From an uncultured Sunxiuqinia sp. (GTDB lineage: Bacteria; Bacteroidota; Bacteroidia; Bacteroidales; Prolixibacteraceae): a stretch of DNA of 64,000 nucleotides. Position numbers and translations under genes: made by a program. Where the stretch lies: assembly GCF_963678245.1 (NCBI RefSeq), contig NZ_OY782776.1, positions 248,001 to 312,000 on the forward strand, written 5' to 3'. Positions 17,809 through 26,588 of the stretch are shown piece after piece (the first letter of the stretch is position 1; each line of letters begins with the position of its first letter). The notes beneath the pieces are model-generated. The model was not told where the DNA came from. It saw only the letters and a list, made by a program, of their open reading frames with translations, and did not search any database.

Positions 17809-19083
17809 ATGAGAAAACTGGTATATGTTTCATGCGTGCTGGTAGCAGGATTATTTTCCTGTTCTACACCTGAAAGTCAGATAACGTTGAAAAATTCGAT
17901 GGATGTTAATCGTCCTGATGAGACGATTGTTATCCAGCGAGATAAGCTTGAGAAAAAGTTAGGCGCTATCGAAGCAGGACTTGTGCCAATGTTGAAGCAG
18001 GAGGATCTTACAGTACCGTCGCAAGTTGATGACTTAGATGGAGATGGAGAATGGGATGAATTAGTGATTAATCTGGACTTTGGTGCTTCGGAGGAAATTA
18101 GCTTGACAGCGGAAATGGTTGCTGTTGGTGATTTTCCTGAGTTTGAAAAACGTACCAATGTACGTTTGGGAATTGTTCAGGATGATCACGGTTATAAAGA
18201 ATTTGATTATTATGAAGCACCTAGTTGCAAAGATAGTTTTCAGATTATTGCACAAGGCGAAAGTGTGAATTGGGAAAATAATAAAATGGGTTTTCGTAAT
18301 TACTTCGATTGTCGTAATGTAAAAGACTTATTTGGAAAGCTAAAACCCGGTTTGATTATCGATAAAATCCATACTCCGGAAATGGGGAGCTATCACGAAT
18401 TAGCCGATTGGGGAATGGATGTGTTGCACTGTGGAAATAGTCTTGGTGCCGGTGGCTTAGCAATGCTGGAGAACGATTCGCTATTTCGTCTTGGATCAAC
18501 AGATGTTTACGAGTATCAGAAAATTGCTGAAGGGCCGGTTCGTTCGGTATTCGATTTAAAATATAAAGGATGGGAAGTGAACGGCGAGAAACTAGAGGCC
18601 GTAGAGCGAATCTCGATTTACCCGGGGAAATACTGGTTTCGGTCTGATGTTACCGTTACAGGATTTACGGGCGAAAAGCAGTTGGCTACCGGAATTGTAA
18701 CCAGCAAACTTACCAATGAACCCTATGCTTTTGATGCTGGAGATCATTTTTCGGCAATTGCCACGCTCGACGTACAATCGTTGAATAATGACGAGCTGGG
18801 AATGGCGGTCATGGTTCCGAAAAACGAATTAACGAAAGTTGATAGAACAACCGATATCAACTATTTTGATGAGGGCTATCAAACAGTGCCAGCTAAAAAC
18901 TTTAGCATTGTAGTTTCTGAGACTTACTATGTGGCGCAGAAAATTGAAAATAACAAACCCGCACGACATTACTTTTTTGCGGTTTGGGGATTAGAAAATC
19001 CAAAATGGAAAGAAATTGAAAACTTTAGAGCTTATATGAATCATGAAGCTGAAAAATTAAATAGCCCTATAGTAGTTATTTAA
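17809..19083 (+). CDS. DUF4861 family lipoprotein
   Basis: The 424-aa protein has a lipoprotein signal ending at about C18 (VAGLFSC-S), so it should be anchored in the periplasm or outer membrane. The body is DUF4861-like, with characteristic YHELADWGMDVLHCGNSLGAGGLAML and IYPGKYWFRSDVTVTGF segments. This family is often found in Bacteroidota loci for uronate-containing polysaccharides. An enzymatic role on sugars is suspected from the fold and context, but I cannot name a reaction. Its position after kduI-kduD supports a link with uronate use. A terminator follows. Confidence 0.8.
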   Translation: MRKLVYVSCVLVAGLFSCSTPESQITLKNSMDVNRPDETIVIQRDKLEKKLGAIEAGLVPMLKQEDLTVPSQVDDLDGDGEWDELVINLDFGASEEISLTAEMVAVGDFPEFEKRTNVRLGIVQDDHGYKEFDYYEAPSCKDSFQIIAQGESVNWENNKMGFRNYFDCRNVKDLFGKLKPGLIIDKIHTPEMGSYHELADWGMDVLHCGNSLGAGGLAMLENDSLFRLGSTDVYEYQKIAEGPVRSVFDLKYKGWEVNGEKLEAVERISIYPGKYWFRSDVTVTGFTGEKQLATGIVTSKLTNEPYAFDAGDHFSAIATLDVQSLNNDELGMAVMVPKNELTKVDRTTDINYFDEGYQTVPAKNFSIVVSETYYVAQKIENNKPARHYFFAVWGLENPKWKEIENFRAYMNHEAEKLNSPIVVI

Positions 19084-19110
19084 AAACGGGATAGTTTATT
19101 ATTTTAGGTA

Positions 19111-19143
19111 AAGGGGAGTTGTGTATGCGACTCCCCTTTTTTT
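19111..19143 (+). terminator. Intrinsic terminator after the DUF4861 gene
   Basis: AAGGGGAGT pairs with ACTCCCCTT around a ten-base loop and is followed by a T-run. Confidence 0.9.
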
Positions 19144-19253
19144 GAGCATCATCGTAAGCGGATTCTGCTATTCTCATTCATTTTTTGTAGATTCGGTTTT
19201 TAATTTTGATAAATCAGATGTGCGCTACGTGGACTTTTTATTAGCTTACTGGT

Positions 19254-20540
19254 ATGGTATTAAATTATATATGGATCGGATTCTTTTTGGTTGCTTTTTT
19301 GGTTGCCGTTATTCGAGTGCTTGGCTATTTATTTCGCGACTTTTTTGCAGATGCATTAGGCATCATTTTTACAGAGGTTGATCTCCATGTTTTTAAAGAT
19401 ATGGTCGATGCTTCCTTCTCAATGGCAACCGCCAGTGTCGATCTTATTATTGCTTTAATTGGTGTGATGGTTTTGTGGCTCGGAATCATGAAAGTTGGAG
19501 AAGATGGGGGAGCTGTGAATATTATCGCGCGTATTTTCGGTCCTTTCTTCAATAAGCTTTTCCCGGAACTTCCCAAAAATCATAAATCGATTGGTGCTAT
19601 GATGATGAATCTTTCGGCCAATATGCTGGGTTTGGATAATGCTGCAACACCTTTGGGACTTAAAGCTATGGAGGATTTGCAAGAGCTAAATGTTGAAAAG
19701 GATAAAGCATCCAATGCACAAATTATGTTTTTGGTTTTGAATACCTCGGGTTTGACCGTTATTCCGGTGAGTATTCTGGCTTACCGTGTTGCTGCTGAGT
19801 CGCAGATGGTATCCGTTATTTTTCTCCCTATTTTATTAGCAACCTATTTTTCTACGCTCGCAGGTTTAATATCGGTTTCTATTTATCAGCGAATTAACCT
19901 TTTTAACAAAGTGGTTATCGCCTATGTCGGTACAGCAACATCCTGTATTTCAGTATTATTGTGGTGGTTTTCAACATTGAATCAGGATCAAATAACGAAA
20001 GTCTCATCTTTTGGTGGTAACCTAATCATCTTCTTGATTATTATTTCTTTTCTGTTTTTGGCTTTCAGAAAGAAGATTGATGTTTATAACTCTTTTATTA
20101 CCGGAGCAAAAGATGGTTTTAATGTCGCTATTAAAATCATTCCCTACTTGGTCGCGATGCTTGTTGCAATTGGCATTTTTCGGGCATCTGGAGCCATGGA
20201 TTTAGTGATCGGTGGGATAAAAGGACTTGTTTCGTTAGTTGGATTCAATACCGATTTTGTTGATGCGCTTCCCGTTGCTTTTATGAAACCCTTGAGTGGA
20301 AGTGGAGCAAGAGGAGCTATGCTTGAAATTTATAATAATCCCAATTTTGGTCCCGACTCATTTGCCGGGTTATTGTCATCAGTATTTCAAGGATCAACAG
20401 AAACAACTTTTTACACGCTGGCTGTCTACTTTGGTGCAGTGGGAATAACTAGAACCCGCTACGCCGTGGTGTGTGGGTTGATTGCTGATTTTACAGGAAT
20501 TATTGCAGCCATTTTAATAGCTTACCTGTTCTTTCACTAG
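19254..20540 (+). CDS. SpmA/SpmB-type nucleoside recognition (Gate domain) membrane protein
   Basis: This polytopic inner-membrane protein of 428 aa has two Gate-like halves, corresponding to SpmA (about 50-210, with MMMNLSANMLGLDNAATPLGLKAM) and SpmB (about 280-428, with FMKPLSGSGARGAML and FQGSTETTFYTLAVYFG). Non-sporulating Bacteroidota carry this fused form widely, so the 'spore maturation' name is historical and its solute is unknown. It may transport a small metabolite. Whether it belongs to the kdu regulon is uncertain because a terminator precedes it. Its end overlaps the convergent Dabb gene by four bases. Confidence 0.85.
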   Translation: MVLNYIWIGFFLVAFLVAVIRVLGYLFRDFFADALGIIFTEVDLHVFKDMVDASFSMATASVDLIIALIGVMVLWLGIMKVGEDGGAVNIIARIFGPFFNKLFPELPKNHKSIGAMMMNLSANMLGLDNAATPLGLKAMEDLQELNVEKDKASNAQIMFLVLNTSGLTVIPVSILAYRVAAESQMVSVIFLPILLATYFSTLAGLISVSIYQRINLFNKVVIAYVGTATSCISVLLWWFSTLNQDQITKVSSFGGNLIIFLIIISFLFLAFRKKIDVYNSFITGAKDGFNVAIKIIPYLVAMLVAIGIFRASGAMDLVIGGIKGLVSLVGFNTDFVDALPVAFMKPLSGSGARGAMLEIYNNPNFGPDSFAGLLSSVFQGSTETTFYTLAVYFGAVGITRTRYAVVCGLIADFTGIIAAILIAYLFFH

Positions 20541-20947
20541 AGTGCATCATAAACGATTACTTTCTCCCAGAGATCGCCGTATTTTTCGATAAACTTTAAA
20601 TGTGTGGGATGAACCTGATAGTTATCCTGATCAGCTTTACTGTTGAATACCGCCATGTAAGAGTAGGTAAACGAATCATCCACAACGTCACGATTTGACA
20701 AAACGGCTTTCCCGATATGGTAAAGTTTAATTTCCGGTATGGTAACCAGTAGTTGAAGACCTTCTTCAAAACGTTGGCATGCTTCCTTGCTTTTAGGTTC
20801 TTTTAGCCAAAAGTATACATGATGAATATAACTGTTCTGAAGTACGATTTTCATTTCGCTAGCACTGGTTTTTTTTGATAGAAATGGTAGGCTAATAAAT
20901 CCTAATCCGGCAGCAGAACGTTTAAGAAAATTCCTTCGGTTTTTCAT
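20537..20947 (-). CDS. Dabb domain (stress-responsive A/B barrel) protein with Tat-like signal
   Basis: The 136-aa product has an N-terminal twin-arginine-like signal (RRNFLKRSAAGLGF, 4-17) and a Dabb ferredoxin-like barrel (about 38-136: YIHHVYFWLKEP, KLYHIGKAVLSNRDVVDDSFTYSYMAVFNSKADQDNYQVHPTHLKFIEKY). Exported Dabb proteins are common in Bacteroidota; their substrates are not known. It starts 23 bases after the kdsA stop on the same strand, so the two are probably co-transcribed without an obvious functional link. Confidence 0.85.
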   Translation of the reverse strand: MKNRRNFLKRSAAGLGFISLPFLSKKTSASEMKIVLQNSYIHHVYFWLKEPKSKEACQRFEEGLQLLVTIPEIKLYHIGKAVLSNRDVVDDSFTYSYMAVFNSKADQDNYQVHPTHLKFIEKYGDLWEKVIVYDAL

Positions 20948-20970
20948 GGTATTTGGGTTTTGAATACTAG

Positions 20971-21777
20971 TTATAATCTGTCTGTAACTTGTTTTAATAG
21001 AACCAGTTTTTTTAGCAACGATTCCAATAGGTCCAAACGAAGCATATTGGCACCATCTGACTTTGCAACAGAAGGATCAGGGTGGGTTTCAATAAAAATA
21101 CCATCGGCACCGACTGCAATACCCGCTTTAGCGATAGTTTCAATTAGCTCCGGTTTTCCTCCGGTTACTCCCGATGTTTGATTGGGTTGTTGCAACGAAT
21201 GGGTAATATCTAAAATCACTGGGCAATTGTTAGCTTTCATCATCGGAATTCCTCGGTAGTCAACCACTAAGTCCTGGTAGCCGAATGTTGTTCCTCGTTC
21301 GGTTAGCATTACCTTTTTATTGCCCGAATCACGCACTTTATCAACGGCGAATTTCATCGATTCGGCGGATAAAAACTGACCTTTTTTAATATTCACCACT
21401 TTGCCGGTTTCGGCTGCTGCAATCAGTAAATCGGTTTGACGACACAGGAAAGCCGGAATTTGTAGTACATCAATGTATTGGGCTGCGATCGTTGCTTCAG
21501 CCGCTGAATGGACATCGGTTACCGTTGGAATATTGAATTTCTCGCCAACTGCTTTTAAAATGCTCAGTGCTTTCTCATCCCCAATTCCGGTAAAAGAATC
21601 AATACGCGAACGGTTCGCTTTGCGGTACGAGCCTTTAAAGACAAATGGAATCTCAAGACGATTGGAGATTTCAACGATTTTCTCAGCAATTTCAAAAGCC
21701 ATTTCTTCTCCTTCGATTACGCATGGTCCAGCTAGCAATAGAAAGTTTTTACCTGTATGTTTTAGTTTTGTAATCAT
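20971..21777 (-). CDS. kdsA: 3-deoxy-8-phosphooctulonate synthase
   Basis: KdsA condenses arabinose 5-phosphate with phosphoenolpyruvate to Kdo 8-phosphate, the first committed step to lipopolysaccharide Kdo. The 268-aa TIM barrel has the family motifs LLAGPCVIEGEE, FVFKGSYRKANRSR, TDVHSA, QIPAFLCRQTDLL, VNIKKGQFL, DITHSLQQPNQ and GIFIETHPDP. A cysteine (LAGPCVIE) at the metal site suggests the metal-dependent class. It is followed by the Dabb gene. Confidence 0.96.
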   Translation of the reverse strand: MITKLKHTGKNFLLLAGPCVIEGEEMAFEIAEKIVEISNRLEIPFVFKGSYRKANRSRIDSFTGIGDEKALSILKAVGEKFNIPTVTDVHSAAEATIAAQYIDVLQIPAFLCRQTDLLIAAAETGKVVNIKKGQFLSAESMKFAVDKVRDSGNKKVMLTERGTTFGYQDLVVDYRGIPMMKANNCPVILDITHSLQQPNQTSGVTGGKPELIETIAKAGIAVGADGIFIETHPDPSVAKSDGANMLRLDLLESLLKKLVLLKQVTDRL

Positions 21778-22059
21778 TTCAAAAATTTTATTGCGAATAT
21801 ACGAATTGCATAGTATGAAGGGAAATTAGTTTTTTAGAATCCTGTTGTTGTTAACTCTGGAGCAGTAAAATATGACAGATTATAGTTGAAGACAATTGCA
21901 TGATGTGATGTACATGAACGACTTCAAACAAATACCGATTTCTTCATAGGATCGATATTCAGTTGACAATTGAAGGGAGATCTATAATAAAGAAATAATT
22001 ATATTTTTTTCGTAAGTATTAGCTTGCTAAAAAATGTTAAAATCATAAAAAGCGTGACT

Positions 22060-22533
22060 ATGAAAAAATTATATTAAATAGATTATTAGTAGTAATTATA
22101 GTGGTATCTATGCTGGTTTATTCTTGTCAATCGCCAGTTGTTGAGTAAAACGATGATGTTGATGAAGTGGCATTGAAAAGTGCAGCAGTAGGAAAGATCT
22201 CATACATTGTTCAGTTGAATGATGCTGATTTGTTGAGTGAGTTGAAAACAGTAAAGGGCTACGAGAAGCGAAAAAATGCTGTAAAAGGAAACGCTTTAGG
22301 CTTATTAAAGCGAGATCAGATTTCTGACAGTAATGTAGGTTTTGTATATTTCAACTCAATTGTTGGCTTCTCGGTTAAGATTGCCCCGGGGCAAGCCAAA
22401 AATTTATTGCCCGATAAATCAGTTAAATCAATCCATAAAGATAAAGTAAGTGGTGGCTCTGGCACCACCACCCGGTAAAGGACCAAACAAAGGTGATCCT
22501 GACGGGAGTCCTGATCTGATCGCTTATCACTAA
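22060..22533 (+). pseudogene. Decayed small lipoprotein with inhibitor I9-like (subtilisin prodomain) domain
   Basis: ATG 22060 opens MKKLY-stop. If one A is added to the A-run, the frame reads into a good lipoprotein signal (LLVVIIVVSMLVYSCQ). That frame is then broken by TAA at 22146-22148 and continues from 22149 as NDDVDEVALKSAAVGKISYI with an I9-like fold (YIVQLNDADLLSELK, VGFVYFNSIVGFSVKI) to a stop after 22475. Near the end a third shift at about 22460 would continue into PPPGKGPNKGDPDG and stop at 22531-22533. Three lesions in about 470 bases argue for a pseudogene. Stand-alone I9 inhibitors and subtilase prodomains are the likely source. No protease domain follows. The region 21778-22059 shows nothing else. 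Confidence 0.6.
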
Positions 22534-22549
22534 AAAAATATATTTATAC

Positions 22550-22590
22550 AATGAAAAGCCTGAGATTGCTTCAATCTCAGGCTTTTCATT
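22550..22590. terminator. Perfect 19-bp hairpin between convergent decayed genes
   Basis: A 19-bp perfect stem (core AAAGCCTGAGATTG) with a CTT loop follows the I9-like pseudogene. T-rich sequence lies on the minus-strand side, so it can act in both directions. Confidence 0.75.
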
Positions 22591-22781
22591 TGAAAGTGCA
22601 TTGATTAATAATCCTTTAACTGCTATTTCAATTTCTTTTTGGGCTTTAATCAATTCATTATCTTTTTGTTCCACATGATTTTGAAAGTCAATGAGTTTTT
22701 CTTTCAGAACTCTAATTTCTGCAAGATGAGAAATTGTTTCTTTTTTTTTATCGTTTGTAACGTGTCGTTATTGTGTGCCAT
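22591..22781 (-). pseudogene. Short coiled-coil-like reading frame interrupted at an A9 run
   Basis: On the minus strand ATG 22781 gives MAHNNDTLQTIKKK and then, after nine A residues (22741-22749), goes out of frame and stops as ...LQKLEF. In the alternative frame it continues as ETISHLAEIRVLKEKLIDFQ and on through a helical, charged stretch (NELIKAQKEIEIAVKG) until it enters the 19-bp hairpin with no stop. I do not recognise the family. It may be a fragment, a small gene with slippage, or chance. The rest of the 22534-23099 gap shows no convincing feature. Confidence 0.3.
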
Positions 22782-23099
22782 GATTTGGATGTTTAAGGTT
22801 AAAAAGGAATAACCAATTGCTGTCCGTCGAGAATATGATTCGGGTTGTCTAACGAGTTCGCTTCTACAATTTTGTCTTTTTTTGAGTGACAAAGGCTTTT
22901 TCAGTTTGATTGATTTGATGAAGCGATTTTAGATCTGAGTCGCATGAGGACAAATTTGAGTGCCTTTACTTAGTCCTTTGGTTTGGCAAATCTTATTTCT
23001 TTAAAGGTTAGAAAAAAAGTTGCGAAATACTGCACTCATTAGTAGCGGGTATCAGGCAGGTGTGATTTGCAAATAATTGAGTGGTTGTAGTGTTTAGCT

Positions 23100-24044
23100 T
23101 TAATGGCTATCAATTCCATAAATCATGTAAAAAGAATGCTGTAACGTTGGCAAAATTTCGGTACAATATTCAGTAACGGCTTTTACACTGCCTGGAAACG
23201 AATAAATCAAGGTTTTGTTTTTCACGCCGGCAACTCCTCGACTTAGCAGGGCAGCAGGCTTTTTTATGCCATATTTTACGCGGATGAGTTCCATAATGCC
23301 GGGGATTTCTTTGTCTAAAAATGGTTTGACAACTTCCGGAGTAATATCCCTTGGACCAATTCCCGTTCCTCCAGTGGTAAAAATAACATCTGCTTGTTGC
23401 TCAACGCCATTTTGAAGCTCGGCTAAAAGTTGGCTTTCATCATCGGGAATTAGAACTTGCTGAAATTCGACCGGACGATTGATTTTATCCAGATATGTTT
23501 GAGTGAGATTTTTAATTTGAGGTCCACTTTTATCCTGGTATTCACCACGACTGGCGCGGTCGCTCAAGGTGATGATTTTTATTTTAATCACTCTGGGATG
23601 ATAATTTAGTGTTTCTTCCGGTTTGAGGATTCCATTTCTAATAACCCGTGCAAAGATTCCTTCTTTGGGCATCACACAATTTCCAACTTCACGAAAGATG
23701 GAGCAATTGTCGCCATGACATTTTTTCCCAATTTGAGTAACTTCCAATTCCAGGTTTTCATTAACAAACCGGTCGAGCGGGTTCGTTTCGTGTAGAAGCA
23801 ATCCTTCTGTGGTAATGTTTTCAGCGAACTCGCCATAGTTGATTTTCCTGCCGGCTTCCTGCGCGAATTTGTCGATGCTTTCTTTGGCCAGCAAACTCAC
23901 CTGACGGTGCCATTTCCCAGAGTGGGCATCACCAACAACGCCAATGTCGGTAAACTGAATGCTGTTGACGGGCTTTTTTATTGTGCCTTTTTTTTCTGAA
24001 ATATTAACTGAAAGTACCTGAATAACTTGGTTGTTGTTTTCCAT
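23100..24044 (-). CDS. MOSC domain - MogA/MoaB fusion, molybdenum cofactor protein
   Basis: The 314-aa protein joins two modules. Residues about 5-148 form a MOSC domain with the conserved KKCHGDNCSIF and GNCVMPKEGIFARV cysteine segments, a sulfur-carrier or Moco-binding fold. Residues about 152-314 form a MogA/MoaB domain (IITLSDRASRGEYQDKSGP, DVIFTTGGTGIGPRDITPE, AALLSRGVAGV, IYSFPGS), which adenylylates molybdopterin before molybdate insertion. The fusion would place sulfur handling and adenylylation in one chain. It is the last gene of the minus-strand Moco operon, two bases after the original moaC stop. Confidence 0.88.
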   Translation of the reverse strand: MENNNQVIQVLSVNISEKKGTIKKPVNSIQFTDIGVVGDAHSGKWHRQVSLLAKESIDKFAQEAGRKINYGEFAENITTEGLLLHETNPLDRFVNENLELEVTQIGKKCHGDNCSIFREVGNCVMPKEGIFARVIRNGILKPEETLNYHPRVIKIKIITLSDRASRGEYQDKSGPQIKNLTQTYLDKINRPVEFQQVLIPDDESQLLAELQNGVEQQADVIFTTGGTGIGPRDITPEVVKPFLDKEIPGIMELIRVKYGIKKPAALLSRGVAGVKNKTLIYSFPGSVKAVTEYCTEILPTLQHSFYMIYGIDSH

Positions 24045-24046
24045 CG

Positions 24047-24502
24047 CTACAGATCGGTTTTTGTTTTTTCAATGAGTTTTACATTTTCGATAGTCATTGC
24101 TTTGTCCACCGCTTTGCACATGTCGTAAATCGTTAGCAGTGCTATTTGAACTCCAGTTAGGGCTTCCATTTCTACTCCGGTTTGTCCAATGCAGCGGCTG
24201 GAACACTTGGCAAAAACGCCATTCTCCTGAATGTTGAGTTCAACTTCAACTTTGGTGAGCTGAAGTTGATGGCAAAGAGGAATTAACTCGCTGGTTCGCT
24301 TGGCAGCCTGAATTCCGGCAATTTCTGCAACGTTCAACACATCGCCTTTGCGGATCTGGTTTTCGCGGATAAGTTTCACCGTTTGTTTGTTAAGACGGAT
24401 AAATCCTTCTGCAACGGCGGTGCGTGTTTGTGGCTTTTTATCGCCAACATCTACCATGTTTGCCCGTCCGCTTTCGTCGATATGTGTTAGTTTTTTGCTC
24501 AT
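24047..24502 (-). CDS. moaC: Cyclic pyranopterin monophosphate synthase
   Basis: MoaC turns the MoaA product (3',8-cyclo-7,8-dihydro-GTP) into cPMP. The 151-aa protein has the family start LTHIDESGRANMVDVGDK and the conserved segments AVAEGFIRL, KGDVLNVAEIAGIQAAKRTSELIPLCHQL and TGVEMEALTGVQIALLTIYDMCKAVDK. I chose ATG 24502 (MSKKLTHID) over an in-frame ATG at 24541 that adds 13 basic residues. It follows moaA by a gap of about 115 bases on the minus strand. Confidence 0.95.
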   Translation of the reverse strand: MSKKLTHIDESGRANMVDVGDKKPQTRTAVAEGFIRLNKQTVKLIRENQIRKGDVLNVAEIAGIQAAKRTSELIPLCHQLQLTKVEVELNIQENGVFAKCSSRCIGQTGVEMEALTGVQIALLTIYDMCKAVDKAMTIENVKLIEKTKTDL

Positions 24503-24616
24503 CGTTTTCCATTTTCGAGTTCTACGTTTCAAGTTTAACATTTCAAATTGTCATCTTATTGTGCGTTTGTCCTCTTGTGTGTTCTTATATTGTTTTATCA
24601 TCATTTTTCCGCCTCT

Positions 24617-25414
24617 TCATCCTCCAATATTGAAAAACTCTCCAGATTCATTATACGTTCCAGATCGTGGTTTATTTCCTATCGCCAAATTGATTGACTG
24701 TTCAGCGCCGAATTTTCGGATATTATAGCCTAAATCGCTGAATAGGCATGGTTTCACGTCGCCATTGGCCAGTAGACGAATACGGTTACAACGGTTGCAA
24801 TTTCCACCTTCGCCACCTTCAACTTTCGAAAATTCACCGGTTTGCAAGTTCATTTGATGAATGAAACGCAGGTCGAGTTCGTTTTTATTACAGTACAATT
24901 TTAGTTTGTTGATTTCCCCATTTGACTCATCCATTAGCACTGCATTTATTTTTATGGGAGTTAAACCGGCTTGTTGCGCTGCTTCGATTCCTTCAAATAC
25001 TTTTTCAATTTTACCTGTGCGTGTAATTTGGCAGTAGCGTTCTGTGTTTATTGTATCCAGGCTAATATTTACTCGGTGAAGTCCGGCAGCTTTTAATTGG
25101 GTTGCAAATTGGGTCAAAAGTTGTCCGTTGGAGGTCATCGATAAATCTTCCAGTCCCTCAATTTTTGCAAGCTTTTTTACCAGGTCAACAATTCCTTTTC
25201 GAACAAGAGGTTCGCCTCCGGTTAGCCGCACTTTTGTGATTCCGTTTTTAACTGCTAGTCGGGTGAATGCTTCAATCTCTTCAAACGAAAGAATATCATC
25301 GTGTTTCATTAATTGAACTCCTTCTGATGGCATACAGTAAGTGCAGCGGAGATTGCATCGGTCAGTTACTGAAATACGCAAGTAATTGATATTTCGTTTA
25401 AAGCGGTCGTACAT
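24617..25414 (-). CDS. moaA: GTP 3',8-cyclase MoaA, short form
   Basis: A radical SAM enzyme that starts Moco synthesis from GTP. The first cluster motif is CNLRCTYC (CxxxCxxC) near residue 20. SAM-binding TGGEPL, SMTSNGQLL and NISLDT follow. The second cluster is CNRCNRIRLLANGDVKPCLF, and the chain ends in Gly-Gly, both needed for GTP chemistry. At 265 aa from this start it is clearly shorter than the usual 320-340; residues between LDLRFIHQMNL and the second cluster are missing. All key residues remain, so it is probably functional. The start MYDRFKRNINYLRIS (25414) matches the family and overlaps moeA by 17 bases. Confidence 0.9.
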   Translation of the reverse strand: MYDRFKRNINYLRISVTDRCNLRCTYCMPSEGVQLMKHDDILSFEEIEAFTRLAVKNGITKVRLTGGEPLVRKGIVDLVKKLAKIEGLEDLSMTSNGQLLTQFATQLKAAGLHRVNISLDTINTERYCQITRTGKIEKVFEGIEAAQQAGLTPIKINAVLMDESNGEINKLKLYCNKNELDLRFIHQMNLQTGEFSKVEGGEGGNCNRCNRIRLLANGDVKPCLFSDLGYNIRKFGAEQSINLAIGNKPRSGTYNESGEFFNIGG

Positions 25415-26588
25415 AAACAGTTTCTCCTTTTTGAAGTCCATTGGTGCCGAGCGGAATCGTCATGAAACTAAAAGCGTCATGGTAAGCATGGATGTGAGCT
25501 GATCCGTGATAATCGATTGTAACCGCTTCATTTTGTTCATTGATCATGACGGGCACATATTCTGTTCTGTCAGCCTTCTTTCGTTTATAGTTTTGAGCTA
25601 AGGACAAAGGCAAGCTTAGCTTGGTTTCTTCGTAATTCAGCAGTTTATAAATAAACGGTTTTGCAAACACTTCAAACTGAATAAATGAGGAAACCGGATT
25701 GCCGGGAAGTCCAATAATGTATTTGTTTTGGTTAACCGCAAAGATGGTATGTTTGCCCGGCTTCACTGTTAATTGATTAAAAAGAATCTGAAAATTGAGT
25801 TCATCAATAATGGTCGGTACAAAATCGAAATCGCCAACAGAAACACCTCCTGAAATTAACGTGACGTCATTTTCCTCGGTTGACTTTTGGATTGCTTCGA
25901 ATGTCAGTTTACGATCGTCTTTGACAATGCCATAGTAATTGACTTCGAATTGGCACGCCTTTGCTTGGATAACCAGTTGGTGACCATTTGAATTTCGTAT
26001 TTGAGAGGCTGCTGGTTTTATTTCCGGTTCTACCAGTTCAGATCCGGTAGAGATAATTCCAACTTTGGGTTTGCGATATACTCTTGGGGTGACACAACCA
26101 ACAGCAGCCAACATGGCAATGTGCTGCGCACCAAGTTTTGTTCCAGTATTTAATACCAGCTCACCGGTTTTTAAATCCTCACCAATCAAGCAAATATTAC
26201 TCCTTGCTTTTTCGCCGGAAAACTGCACATGATTAGCGTCAATCTGTTGGCTTTGTTCAACCATAAATACGGTGTCAGCACCTTCCGGAACTTCAGCTCC
26301 GGTCATTATCTTGGAGCATTGCCCGGCACCAATTGAGAAACTTGGTGATTGTCCGGCAGGAATTACTTCGAGCACTTCCAGCAATTTTCCCAAATCTTCC
26401 TTTTTGCAGGCGTAGCCATCCATTGCCGATTTGTTGAATGGTGGCATATCGACATCGGAATAAACCGGTTCAGCCAAAATGCGTCCGGCAGATTTTGTAA
26501 AATCCACTAATTCAGAGTCGATCGCTTGCGCATTTTCAAAAGCTATTCGAAGCGCATCATCTAGGCTTATTGGTTCATGATTTTCCAT
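25398..26588 (-). CDS. moeA: Molybdopterin molybdenumtransferase MoeA
   Basis: MoeA inserts molybdate into adenylylated molybdopterin. The 396-aa protein shows the domain-linking motifs VDMPPFNKSAMDGYA, IMTGAEVPEGADTVFMVE, VGIISTGSELVEP, ISGGVSVGDFDFV, GKHTIFA and GLPGNPVSSF. Length is normal. It overlaps the mobB-like gene upstream by 22 bases and moaA downstream by 17, so the operon is tightly coupled. Confidence 0.95.
   Translation of the reverse strand: MENHEPISLDDALRIAFENAQAIDSELVDFTKSAGRILAEPVYSDVDMPPFNKSAMDGYACKKEDLGKLLEVLEVIPAGQSPSFSIGAGQCSKIMTGAEVPEGADTVFMVEQSQQIDANHVQFSGEKARSNICLIGEDLKTGELVLNTGTKLGAQHIAMLAAVGCVTPRVYRKPKVGIISTGSELVEPEIKPAASQIRNSNGHQLVIQAKACQFEVNYYGIVKDDRKLTFEAIQKSTEENDVTLISGGVSVGDFDFVPTIIDELNFQILFNQLTVKPGKHTIFAVNQNKYIIGLPGNPVSSFIQFEVFAKPFIYKLLNYEETKLSLPLSLAQNYKRKKADRTEYVPVMINEQNEAVTIDYHGSAHIHAYHDAFSFMTIPLGTNGLQKGETVYVRPL

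Noticed and set aside
22423-22674. A minus-strand frame starting at GTG 22674.
   Set aside because: Its second half runs through the 19-bp hairpin and antisense to the I9-like pseudogene, so only its first part may be coding, as described under the A9 feature.
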